Positions 28,559 through 36,666 of a DNA stretch of 64,000 bases are shown in pieces (position 1 is the first letter of the stretch; the number at the start of each line of letters is the position of its first letter). Origin of the DNA: Solidesulfovibrio aerotolerans (GTDB lineage Bacteria; Desulfobacterota; Desulfovibrionia; Desulfovibrionales; Desulfovibrionaceae); the NCBI RefSeq assembly GCF_009856865.1, contig NZ_WVUD01000014.1:25530-89529 (forward strand), given 5' to 3'. The notes under the pieces were generated by a model. The model was not told the DNA's origin. It saw only the letters and a list, made by a program, of their open reading frames with translations, and searched no databases. A program made the position numbers and the translations under genes.

Positions 28559-28979
28559 ACGACCGCTTGTGCCGGGGCTCGCCCGACTTTGGGCGCGGGC
28601 GGGCCATAGTAAAAGGGCTGGGGCAAGCGGGAGTGGCGCGGGCTTGGTTGCGGGCCAAAAGCGGTGAGTGCTTTATTGCTGTAATCAGACGGATGGCGGC
28701 AAGATACTTCTAGGGTGCAGCCTGTCGATTTTTGAGGCTGTTAAGTATTCTGAATGAAAGACTTTCACAACGTTCCAAACCGTTGTCAATACCATGGCAT
28801 AGCAACGCACCGCCCACTTTGCCGGCAAGACTTCTTCCCCTGAGTTCCAATACAGTGCTACAAGGCACCATGGAATCCGCGTTTAGCCCCCGGCATGCAG
28901 TTGCGTGGAGGACTCTTCAGGGTTGCCTTCCCTTCAAAGCATTCCGGCAACGCCTCAAAACCACCAAGGAACTTTTCCC
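28559..28979. other. Intergenic region before the exported aminotransferase gene
   Basis: This 421-bp stretch is less GC-rich than its surroundings, especially after 28680. I see no credible gene or clear promoter boxes in it. It presumably contains the promoter and leader of the downstream gene. Confidence 0.45.
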
Positions 28980-30608
28980 ATGAACGAAGTCACCCGTCGC
29001 AAATTCCTCGGCGTCGCCCTGGGCGCAGGGTCCATGGCCATGCTTCCCGGGCTGGCCTTCGGGTCGGCCAAGGCCGCAAAGACCGCAGCCAAACAAACCA
29101 GCCTGGCCACCGGACAGGCCATGGCAAGTATCAAAGCGCTTATTGACGAACTGCGCGCCGAAGGCCGGGCCTTTGCCGCCGACACCCTGGCCAGCGACAA
29201 CAACGCCCAGTGGGATCGTCTTCTGGAGCACTATTTTGACCGCAAAAAATTCGCGTCCATCTCGGTCAACGCCGCCAATCTGTGCCCGTCCCTGCGGCCG
29301 GTCAACCGTATGTCCGCCCTGGTGCGCGACATGCTCGAAGCCGACATCTCCTTCCCCATGCGCGGTGAACTGGCCCAGGCCAGCCTTGGCTATGGTCTCA
29401 GTGCGGTCAAGGACTGGTTCGGTCTGGGCGGCTCGGACGCCAAGGCCGATTTCCTGCTGGCCCTGACGGCCAATTCCACCATGGGTAACAACTTCGTCAA
29501 CAACGGTTTGGTGACCTCTGGCTTTATGGACCCGCAAAAGGACAACATCGTGGTCTGGGACGTCAATCATCCCACCAACTACGATGCCTGGATGTATCGC
29601 AAGGCCACCCAGGGCTGGGGAGCCGACTCCATCAGGATACTTAAGACCAAAATGTTTTCAAGCACCGTGACCGATGCGGAACGCAAAGCCGGCACCATCC
29701 CCTCTGACCCGCAAAGCGAGGACGAGATTATCGCTGCGCTGCTCGCCCTGGTCGACGAGCGAACCAAGCTGGTGACCCTGTCCTGGCAATCCAACGAATG
29801 CGGCATGGTGTTGCCCATGCAGCGCATCGTCCAGGAGCTGCGTGCGGTCAATAAGAACATCCATATCCACGCCGACAGCGCCCAGACCTTCGGCGTCCTC
29901 GACCTCAAGCTCGGGCAGGTGGACGTGGACAGCATCGCCGGCAGCTTCCACAAATGGCCCTGTGGACCCAAGATGGTCGGCATCCTGTACATGAACAACA
30001 AACACGGCGCGGCCGAGCGATTCACCCCAAGCATCTGGGGATACGACGAATACATCAACACCCCGGCTGATTATGGCTTTGCTGCAAATACCGGCACTAT
30101 CGACCCCAATGCCAAGCGATTTTCCTATCTCGGCCAGCAAAATGATGCCACGCTGGTCGGCTCCTGGATGGCTGCTCTCTTTCACACCGGCCAGATTCAT
30201 CCGGGAGTCACCGCAGCCAGGATTGAGGCCCGCATTCACTATCTCGGCGGGCAGGTCAAGAATTCTCTATTTAAGCATTTGCCGAAGATATTTCCAGATT
30301 TCACCCCAAAAACGGCGGCCCAATGGATCGCAACGCCGACGAGCAACGACAAGTTGCGCAGCTCGGTGTATCTCTTCAAGGCCCCTGAGGGTATCGTCGC
30401 TGGCGACGTCATGAAGCATGTGTACGAACAGCATCGGTTTGCTATTGCCAACCTCAAGGTCATGGGCCACGATCTGCTGCGGATTTCGCCTACCATCTGC
30501 AACAGTGCCAAGGACGTCGATGACGTGGTGGCAGCTGTGGTGGATGTCGTTTTGGCCATGAAAAAGAAGACTCTTGCCAATAACACCCATACGCGGTCCT
30601 ACGCTTAG
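28980..30608 (+). CDS. Tat-exported class V aminotransferase-like protein
   Basis: This 542-residue PLP-fold protein begins with a twin-arginine signal, NEVTRRKFLGVALGAG, followed by a hydrophobic stretch and an Ala-rich cleavage region. Export in folded form by the Tat pathway is therefore likely. The catalytic domain keeps the Schiff-base lysine Lys325 in AGSFHKWPCGPK, with Asp299 and Gln302 in HADSAQTFG. It resembles isopenicillin-N-epimerase-like proteins. Pre-folding with bound PLP would explain the Tat route. The ATG at 28980 is preceded by AAGGA. The substrate is unknown. Confidence 0.85.
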   Translation: MNEVTRRKFLGVALGAGSMAMLPGLAFGSAKAAKTAAKQTSLATGQAMASIKALIDELRAEGRAFAADTLASDNNAQWDRLLEHYFDRKKFASISVNAANLCPSLRPVNRMSALVRDMLEADISFPMRGELAQASLGYGLSAVKDWFGLGGSDAKADFLLALTANSTMGNNFVNNGLVTSGFMDPQKDNIVVWDVNHPTNYDAWMYRKATQGWGADSIRILKTKMFSSTVTDAERKAGTIPSDPQSEDEIIAALLALVDERTKLVTLSWQSNECGMVLPMQRIVQELRAVNKNIHIHADSAQTFGVLDLKLGQVDVDSIAGSFHKWPCGPKMVGILYMNNKHGAAERFTPSIWGYDEYINTPADYGFAANTGTIDPNAKRFSYLGQQNDATLVGSWMAALFHTGQIHPGVTAARIEARIHYLGGQVKNSLFKHLPKIFPDFTPKTAAQWIATPTSNDKLRSSVYLFKAPEGIVAGDVMKHVYEQHRFAIANLKVMGHDLLRISPTICNSAKDVDDVVAAVVDVVLAMKKKTLANNTHTRSYA

Positions 30609-30665
30609 GGGAAATCACGCATTCGCCCGAGTCTGCCATTGCACGCGTCGGAGAACCGAAAAAAA

Positions 30666-30691
30666 GCCGGGGAACCATATGGTTCCCCGGC
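30666..30691. terminator. Bidirectional terminator between convergent genes
   Basis: GCCGGGGAACC and GGTTCCCCGGC form an 11-bp stem around ATAT. An A run precedes and a TTTT follows, so it can serve the exported aminotransferase gene and the convergent SLOG-like gene. Confidence 0.88.
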
Positions 30692-30712
30692 CTTTTGGCG
30701 TGGCGCGGTTGT

Positions 30713-31267
30713 CTAGGCCGGAAACGAGCGGGCGAACAGATCGGCGATGGCGGCCAGGGCTGCCTCGTTGGGAAAGCGCGTGCCCGTGCCGGTGAAATGG
30801 GTCTGGGTGATGACCGGGGCCGGGGCGGCCTGCCAGGCGCCGCTTTTCCAGGTGTACCAGCTGTTTTTCTCCTGGCAAAAGACGAACAGGGGTTTGTTGC
30901 AGATTTTGGCGAATTCCGCGCCCCAGCCCGTGCCGCCGGTGACGGTGCCGTCTTCGTGGATGACGCCGATGACAAAGACTTCCAGGCCGGCGTCCACCTG
31001 ATGCATGATGGTGCGCAGCACCATGCGGATTTGCGGGCCGTTGCTGAATTTGCGGTCCAAAAGCTTGGAGACGTAGGTCAGGCTCACGTCTTTTTTGACC
31101 AGCTCTTCGTTGGTCAGCACGCGGATGCCGCGGGTGCGGTCGATGCGGTGGCCTTCGAAGGTGAAATTGACTTCCTGGACGCCGTACCGTTCGGCCTGGC
31201 GTCCGAATTCGGCTTCAGCGCCCTGGGCGCCGCCGCTAAAGAGCGTGAAATTCGTGGCGTTGGGCAT
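30713..31267 (-). CDS. SLOG/Rossmann-like nucleotide-binding protein
   Basis: This 184-residue soluble protein begins with FSGGAQGAEAEFGRQAERYG, a glycine-rich loop typical of SLOG-type Rossmann folds (LOG, DprA, putative molybdenum-carrier proteins). A later segment, VIHEDGTVTGGTGWGAEFA, supplies a second nucleotide-contact region. I cannot assign a ligand. It lies 107 bp downstream of the Ehr operon on the same strand, so it could be co-transcribed, but it is not a known subunit of such complexes. Confidence 0.6.
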   Translation of the reverse strand: MPNATNFTLFSGGAQGAEAEFGRQAERYGVQEVNFTFEGHRIDRTRGIRVLTNEELVKKDVSLTYVSKLLDRKFSNGPQIRMVLRTIMHQVDAGLEVFVIGVIHEDGTVTGGTGWGAEFAKICNKPLFVFCQEKNSWYTWKSGAWQAAPAPVITQTHFTGTGTRFPNEAALAAIADLFARSFPA

Positions 31268-31374
31268 TTCGACTCCTATGGGTTGCGGATCAAGGCCGGA
31301 TGGGTTCGCCGATCCTTCCTATTGCACCTTTGCCGGCTGTTTCGCAACACCGGGGCAGAGGGTCGCGGCCATAT

Positions 31375-32136
31375 CTACGGCGTTTTGAGGCCAATAAGGC
31401 GCAACAGCCCATCGAGGATGGTCAACGGATGGGGCGGGCAGCCGGGTACAAAAAGGTCTACGGGCAGATGGGGGGTGGCCCCGCCGGTGGTTTCCGGGCT
31501 GTCGGCGAAAAGACCGCCCGAGATGGCGCAGGCCCCAACGGCTATGGCCACCCGGGGATCAGGCACGGCGTCAAAGGTGTCGCCCACGGCGGAAAGCATG
31601 TTGCGCGTCACCGGGCCGGTGACGACCACGCCGTCGGCGTGGCGCGGCGAAGCCACAAAATCGATGCCGAAGCGGCCAAGATCAAAAACGATGGTGGTCA
31701 GCACGTTGATGTCGGCCTCGCAGGCGTTGCAGCCGCCGGCACTGATCTGGCGCAGCCGCAGCGAACGGGCGAAGAGCTTTTGCCGGGCCGGCTCCAGGGG
31801 CGTGACCGTCGGGCGCGTGCCCGGCCGCAGGATAAGCCCCTCCCGGGTGCTGGAGGCCAGCCGGTGGTCGCCGGAAAACGACACCCGCCCGCCCGGACAG
31901 GCCCCGGCGCAGGCCCCGCACAGGATGCAGCGGCCAAGATCGAGATAAAGGCCATCTGCGTCGGCACCAAGGGCACGACTCGGGCAGACCCCGGCGCAGG
32001 AGCCGCAGCCCGGGGCGCAGGGTCCGGCACTGAGGATGGGCAGGCCCCGGTATCGCGGCGGCAACGGCGGCAGGCTCGCGGGGAAGGCGATGGTGCGATG
32101 GCCCTGGCGCAGGCGTTCCAGCAGGATGTTGAGCAT
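31375..32136 (-). CDS. Ehr complex subunit: ferredoxin fused to NuoB/HyfI-like domain
   Basis: This 253-residue protein fuses two electron-transfer modules. Residues 40-80 carry two [4Fe-4S] motifs (Cys40, Cys44, Cys47, Cys51 and Cys70, Cys73, Cys76, Cys80), as in HyfH/HycF. Residues 130-250 are NuoB/HyfI-like with all four ligands of the proximal cluster: Cys136, Cys139, Cys203 and Cys233 in GGCNACE, VGACAISGG and PGCPPHP. In E. coli Hyf these are separate proteins. It is the last gene of the six-gene operon and would pass electrons to the NuoD-like subunit on the cytoplasmic side. Confidence 0.88.
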   Translation of the reverse strand: MLNILLERLRQGHRTIAFPASLPPLPPRYRGLPILSAGPCAPGCGSCAGVCPSRALGADADGLYLDLGRCILCGACAGACPGGRVSFSGDHRLASSTREGLILRPGTRPTVTPLEPARQKLFARSLRLRQISAGGCNACEADINVLTTIVFDLGRFGIDFVASPRHADGVVVTGPVTRNMLSAVGDTFDAVPDPRVAIAVGACAISGGLFADSPETTGGATPHLPVDLFVPGCPPHPLTILDGLLRLIGLKTP

Positions 32137-32147
32137 AGCTGCGTATC

Positions 32148-33635
32148 CTAAAGATCGTGGCCGCAGTACGACAGGTTAAAGCTCTTGTTGCACAGCGGGA
32201 AATCCGAGACTTGTTGGCCGCGAAGGGCCAGGGCCAAGCCGAACCAGTTGTGAAAGGACGGATCGATGATCTTGTAAGCCGCAAATTTTCCGTCGGCATC
32301 GGTTGCGGCCACGTGGCGGATTTCGCCGCGCCAGCCTTCGACCAGCCCCACGGCCAGACTGTGGGGCGGCAGTGCGTCCGGCAGGGCCGCACGCACCGGC
32401 CCGGCCGGCAGATCGGCCAGGGCTCCTGCAATGAAATCCAGGGAGGCTTCCACTTCCAGCCGGCGTACAAGCCCCCGGGCCTGGACGTCGCCCGAGTCGT
32501 TGAGCTGCATGGGGATGTCCTTGGCTCCGGCCCCGGGCAAGGGGAAGGAGTGGCGGGCGTCGCGGGGCAGGCCGCAGGCCCGGGCCGGCGGACCGACCAG
32601 CCCGATGTCCCGGGCGGTTTCGGCGCAAAGCCGCCCCGTGCCCTCGAAACGGGCCAGGGCGGTGGAGGAAATAAAGAGAATGGCGGCGGCACCGAGAACT
32701 GCCCGGCCGGCATCGGCCACGCGCCGGGACAGTTCCTCTATTTCCGGCTGACCCAGATCCCAGGCCGTTCCGCCCGGCCGCACCAGTCCCCGGCCGAAGC
32801 GGTTGCCGCAGACAACGCCGGTGCAGTTGAGGAAATCGCCCCGGATGCGGCCGCAAAAGGACATGGTGGGCAGATAGCCGACGTCGCCGGCCAGGGCTCC
32901 GATGTCGCCGGTGTGGTTGGCCAGCCGTTCCAGTTCCAGGGCGATGCGCCCGATAGCCCGGCCCCGGGCCGGGGCGGTTAAGCCGGTCAGCGTCTCCAGC
33001 ACGGCGGCGTGGGCCAGGCAGTGGCCGATGGTGGTGTCCCCGGCGGCAGTCTCCATAAAATGGACGGTGCGCCGGTCCGGGCCGCCGGCAAGTGCGGCCT
33101 CGATGCCCCGGTGCTGAAAACCCAGGCCGATCTCCAGGTGAATAACTTCCTCGCCGAAGCACTGGAACCGGAAATGCCCCGGTTCGATGATGCCGGCATG
33201 GACCGGCCCGACCGCCACTTCGTGGACCTGCTCGCCGCGCACCTGGAAATACTCCGTCACCCCCGGGGCCGGACGCGGCGTATCGGGCCGGGCCGGACAG
33301 CCGGTGAACCGCACGGGCTTGAGCCAGGGATGGCCCGTTGGCATGATGCCCCACTGCTCGTAGATCTCGCGTTCAAACAAGTGGCACTGGGGGCACTCGG
33401 GGGTCAACGAAGGATAGGCGGTGAGCGGGGCGGTGCGCAAAAAACTGAGCTGGCCGTCGTGGTCGCGGCCCATGAGGCAGCACAACTCCCGGCCGCCGGC
33501 GTCGCCGGGTAGGGTGAAAAGAGCCAGCACCCGCCAGCCCTCGGCCACGCGGTCAAGCACGCGGCAACGAAAGGCGTCCACAGGGGTCACCGGAACGGTG
33601 GTCAGGTCCAGGCGCTCGGTAGCGGCAAATTCCAT
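32148..33635 (-). CDS. Ehr complex subunit: NuoC-NuoD fusion without Ni ligands
   Basis: This 495-residue subunit corresponds to HyfG/HycE. The N-terminal NuoC part contains CPQCHLFEREIYEQWGI, and the NuoD-like part begins near residue 140. In [NiFe] hydrogenases two cysteine pairs (CGxC and DPCxxC) hold nickel. The matching segments here read METAAGDTTIGHC (about 194-206) and KSFNLSYCGHDL (about 484-495), so all four ligand positions are replaced. It is therefore not a hydrogenase catalytic subunit but an Ehr-type (energy-converting hydrogenase related) protein. The reaction it supports is unknown. The gene lies 6 bp from its upstream neighbour. Confidence 0.9.
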   Translation of the reverse strand: MEFAATERLDLTTVPVTPVDAFRCRVLDRVAEGWRVLALFTLPGDAGGRELCCLMGRDHDGQLSFLRTAPLTAYPSLTPECPQCHLFEREIYEQWGIMPTGHPWLKPVRFTGCPARPDTPRPAPGVTEYFQVRGEQVHEVAVGPVHAGIIEPGHFRFQCFGEEVIHLEIGLGFQHRGIEAALAGGPDRRTVHFMETAAGDTTIGHCLAHAAVLETLTGLTAPARGRAIGRIALELERLANHTGDIGALAGDVGYLPTMSFCGRIRGDFLNCTGVVCGNRFGRGLVRPGGTAWDLGQPEIEELSRRVADAGRAVLGAAAILFISSTALARFEGTGRLCAETARDIGLVGPPARACGLPRDARHSFPLPGAGAKDIPMQLNDSGDVQARGLVRRLEVEASLDFIAGALADLPAGPVRAALPDALPPHSLAVGLVEGWRGEIRHVAATDADGKFAAYKIIDPSFHNWFGLALALRGQQVSDFPLCNKSFNLSYCGHDL

Positions 33636-33641
33636 GGCGGG

Positions 33642-35117
33642 TCAGCCTCCCAGGGACACGGCGGCGGCCGCGCGTTCAAGCAGGCCCGTCACGGCCTCGG
33701 GAATATACAGCCCAAGCACCAGCGTGGCGGCCAAAAGGAGAAGGGGCGGAACCACGGAGAGGAGTTGCTCCCGGCCCGGATGGGGCACGGCCGGGGGCAG
33801 CGGTCCCTGGATCATGCGGCAGACCGGCGTGGCCATGCCGATGAAAATGACCGCCAGGGCTACCATATAAAACGTGGCGGCAAACCCGTGCCCGCCGGCC
33901 AGCATGGCTTTGAGGATGGTCAGTTCGCTGACAAAAATGCCAAAGGGCGGCGAACCGACGATGGCCAGAAAGCCGGCCGTCCACAGGGCGGCGGTCACCG
34001 GCAGGGCGCGCGACAGGCCCCGGGCGTCGTAGCAGGAGCGGGTGTGGTACAGGGCCAGGATGTTGCCGGAAATGAGAAAGAGCGCTCCCTTGGTCAGGGA
34101 GTGGTTGACGGCGTGGAGCATGGCCCCAAACGTCGCGCCGCCGCCGATGCCCACACCAAGTGCCAGGATGCCCATGTGCTCGACGCTGGAATAGGCCAGC
34201 AAGCGCTTGTAATCACCCTGCCCGACGATAAAGACAGCGGCCGTGCCCATGGAAACAAGACCGAAAAGCACCAGCAGTTCACCGCCAAAGTCGCCCATGC
34301 CGGCGGCGACAAGCAGTTGCTGGGCACGCAGGATGCCAAGGAAGGCGCAGTTTAAAAGCGCCCCGGACAGCATGGCCGACACCAGGGACGGCGACTGGCT
34401 GTGGGCGTCGGGCAGCCAGTTGTGCATGGGGGCCAGACCCATTTTCGAGCCGTAGCCGACCAGCAAAAAGATAAAGGCCGCCCGCAACCAGGGGTGGGCC
34501 GCCCCTGCGGCCCGGGGGAGCATCTCGGTCAGGCCCATGGAGGTGAGTGGGCTGGCCGGATCGTAAAAGGCCACGGAAAATAAGATATTGCCCAAAAGGG
34601 CCAAGGCGATGCCCACGGAACAGATGACCAGGTATTTCCAGGTGGCTTCCAGGGACCGCCGGTGGCGGTGGAAATAGATCAGCGGGGCGCTGGAAAGGGT
34701 GGTGGCTTCGATGCCGACCCATAAGACAGACAGGTTGCGCGTGGCGCACACCACGGTCATGGCCGCCAGAAACAGCAGCAGGCACATGGTGAAAACGCGT
34801 TCCGGGGCGTTTACAAAGGCCGCGCCGTCCTGGAAATCGCGGCGGGGACCAGCCCCTTCATGGCCCAGATAGCCCACGGCGTAGCAGGAGGCAGCCACAA
34901 AAAGGAGGCTGGCCAGGGTCAGAAAAAGCTGCCCCAGGGCGTCGAGTTCGAGCAGTCCCCCGTAGGCCGGGGCCGGCGGGTGGACAAAGCAGGCCAGTGT
35001 CAGGGCTAAATGGATCAGGCCCGCGAGCACCAACAGCGCCCGGCGCGGGCCATCGGCCGGCAATGCCAGGGCGAGAAGGCCGGCCAGCAGGGGAACCAGG
35101 GGCAGAACGGTCAGCAT
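33642..35117 (-). CDS. Ehr complex subunit: HyfF-like antiporter-type membrane protein
   Basis: This is a 491-residue protein with about fourteen hydrophobic segments, of the NuoL/M/N antiporter family. The segments VLWVGIEATTLSSAPLIYF, GYGSKMGLAPMHNWLPDAHSQSP and LLAYSSVEHMGILALG contain the conserved Glu, Lys and His of the proton channel. The ATG at 35117 lies 5 bp after the stop of the HyfE-like gene; an upstream in-frame codon would overlap that gene. It is expected to move ions across the membrane in concert with electron transfer. Confidence 0.9.
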   Translation of the reverse strand: MLTVLPLVPLLAGLLALALPADGPRRALLVLAGLIHLALTLACFVHPPAPAYGGLLELDALGQLFLTLASLLFVAASCYAVGYLGHEGAGPRRDFQDGAAFVNAPERVFTMCLLLFLAAMTVVCATRNLSVLWVGIEATTLSSAPLIYFHRHRRSLEATWKYLVICSVGIALALLGNILFSVAFYDPASPLTSMGLTEMLPRAAGAAHPWLRAAFIFLLVGYGSKMGLAPMHNWLPDAHSQSPSLVSAMLSGALLNCAFLGILRAQQLLVAAGMGDFGGELLVLFGLVSMGTAAVFIVGQGDYKRLLAYSSVEHMGILALGVGIGGGATFGAMLHAVNHSLTKGALFLISGNILALYHTRSCYDARGLSRALPVTAALWTAGFLAIVGSPPFGIFVSELTILKAMLAGGHGFAATFYMVALAVIFIGMATPVCRMIQGPLPPAVPHPGREQLLSVVPPLLLLAATLVLGLYIPEAVTGLLERAAAAVSLGG

Positions 35118-35122
35118 GTCGA

Positions 35123-35761
35123 TCAATCCCGCAGGCTGCAAAACCGTCCGACGTCGATGGACTCGAAGGTTTTATTGATATGGTGCAGGGCAATGCCCAT
35201 GACGAAAACGGCCACGAAGACGTCGAGCAGAACCGACAGTTCCAGCCAGACCGAGCCTTGGGCCAGGGGCACGCCCAGGAGGAAAATGCCGTTGTCGGCG
35301 GCCAGATAGCCGATGACCTGGGTGATGGCCTTGCGCCGCGCCACCACCAGGGCCAGCCCGGAAAAAATCGAGGTCAGGGCGGCCGGGAAGAGCAGCGGCG
35401 GGAACAGGCCCGGCGGAAAGGGCAGCCGCGTCTCCAGCCACAGGGAAAAAAGCAGCCCGGCCACGCCTGATAAAAGCGACAGGTTAAATCCCAGATACGG
35501 CTCGACCACGGGATCGCCGCTTAAGCGCGACAGGGTGCGGGCCAACAACCAGGGGAAGCCGATGGCTTTGATGGCAAAGACGCCAAGGGAGAGGATCAGG
35601 GCATGGCTGTGGGGGTCCGGGCCAAGGACGGCCAGGGGCATGGCGGCCAAAAGCAGGCCCTGCACGGCAGTGATGCGGGTCAGTGTAATAAGGCGTGTGA
35701 CAGCCAGATAGGCCAGATTGACGCAGACCAGGGCCACCAGCAGATATTGGGTCATTTCCAT
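35123..35761 (-). CDS. Ehr complex subunit: HyfE-like membrane protein
   Basis: This 212-residue protein has about six membrane helices and matches HyfE of hydrogenase-4, whose C-terminal part resembles NuoK (IGYLAADNGIFLLGVPLAQGS contains the NuoK-like acidic region). The start at 35761 follows the HyfC stop by 3 bp and has an AGG-type ribosome site. It is a core membrane subunit of this operon. Confidence 0.87.
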   Translation of the reverse strand: MEMTQYLLVALVCVNLAYLAVTRLITLTRITAVQGLLLAAMPLAVLGPDPHSHALILSLGVFAIKAIGFPWLLARTLSRLSGDPVVEPYLGFNLSLLSGVAGLLFSLWLETRLPFPPGLFPPLLFPAALTSIFSGLALVVARRKAITQVIGYLAADNGIFLLGVPLAQGSVWLELSVLLDVFVAVFVMGIALHHINKTFESIDVGRFCSLRD

Positions 35762-35764
35762 GGC

Positions 35765-36664
35765 CTACCTCCACACCGTCAGGACCAGGGACAAGGCGGC
35801 CAGGGCACCGGCCCCGCCCAAAAGACGCGGCACCCGCATGAGCCGCAGCCGGGCCATGACCGATTCCACCAGCCCGATGGCCACGGTGACGAGGAGCATG
35901 CCGGCTAAAAAGGCGGCCCAGCCGGCGGCCGGCGACAGGGAGCGCACCGGCAGGACGGCCAGCACGGTCAGGGCGGCAAAAAACCAGAGCTTGAGCGCAG
36001 CGCCGTAGACGATAAAGGCCATGTCCGGGCCGGAGTGGTCGAGGACCATGACTTCGTGGATCATGGTCAGTTCCAGGTGGGTGGTGGGGTCGTCCACGGG
36101 GATGCGGCAATTTTCGGTCAACAGGACAATGAAAAGGATCAGCGGCACGAACAGGCGTTCCGGGGCCAAAACGCCGGTCAATCCCCGGCCGAGCATGCCG
36201 GACAGGGAGATTTCCGGCGCGCCGACGGCCAGGACCAAAAAGCTTAAAAACAGCACCGGTTCGGCCAGGGCGGAAAAGGCGGCCTCGCGGCTGGCCCCCA
36301 TGCCTTCAAAGCTCGATCCGGTGTCCAGGGCGGCCAGGATCAGGGCCAGCCGGGACAGGCCCAGGCAGTAGGCGGCCAGCATGAAATCGCCGGTAAATGA
36401 GACGGGCGCGGGGCTGGCCGGACCGGGCAGCAGGAGCAGGGCGCAGCCGACGGCGGCCAGGGACACGGCCGGCCCGGCTGCCAGCATCCAGGTGGCGGTG
36501 TGGCTTACCACCACGCCTTTTTGGATGAGCTTGGCCAGATCGTAATAGGTCTGCAGCAGCGGCCGGCCGACGCGCCCGGCCATGCGGGCTTTGACCCGGT
36601 TGATGATACCCGGGATAAGCGGCGCCAGGACCAGGGCGGCGACGATGTGGGTGAGCGCATTCAT
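35765..36664 (-). CDS. Ehr complex subunit: HyfC/NuoH-like membrane protein
   Basis: This is a 299-residue membrane protein of the NuoH/HyfC family, which links the soluble arm to the membrane arm. The conserved cytoplasmic loop GRVGRPLLQTYYDLAKLIQKG and the acidic segment DDPTTHLELTMIHEVM are clear. The start is 2 bp from the stop of the upstream antiporter-type gene, showing tight operon organisation. Confidence 0.92.
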   Translation of the reverse strand: MNALTHIVAALVLAPLIPGIINRVKARMAGRVGRPLLQTYYDLAKLIQKGVVVSHTATWMLAAGPAVSLAAVGCALLLLPGPASPAPVSFTGDFMLAAYCLGLSRLALILAALDTGSSFEGMGASREAAFSALAEPVLFLSFLVLAVGAPEISLSGMLGRGLTGVLAPERLFVPLILFIVLLTENCRIPVDDPTTHLELTMIHEVMVLDHSGPDMAFIVYGAALKLWFFAALTVLAVLPVRSLSPAAGWAAFLAGMLLVTVAIGLVESVMARLRLMRVPRLLGGAGALAALSLVLTVWR

Positions 36665-36666
36665 GG

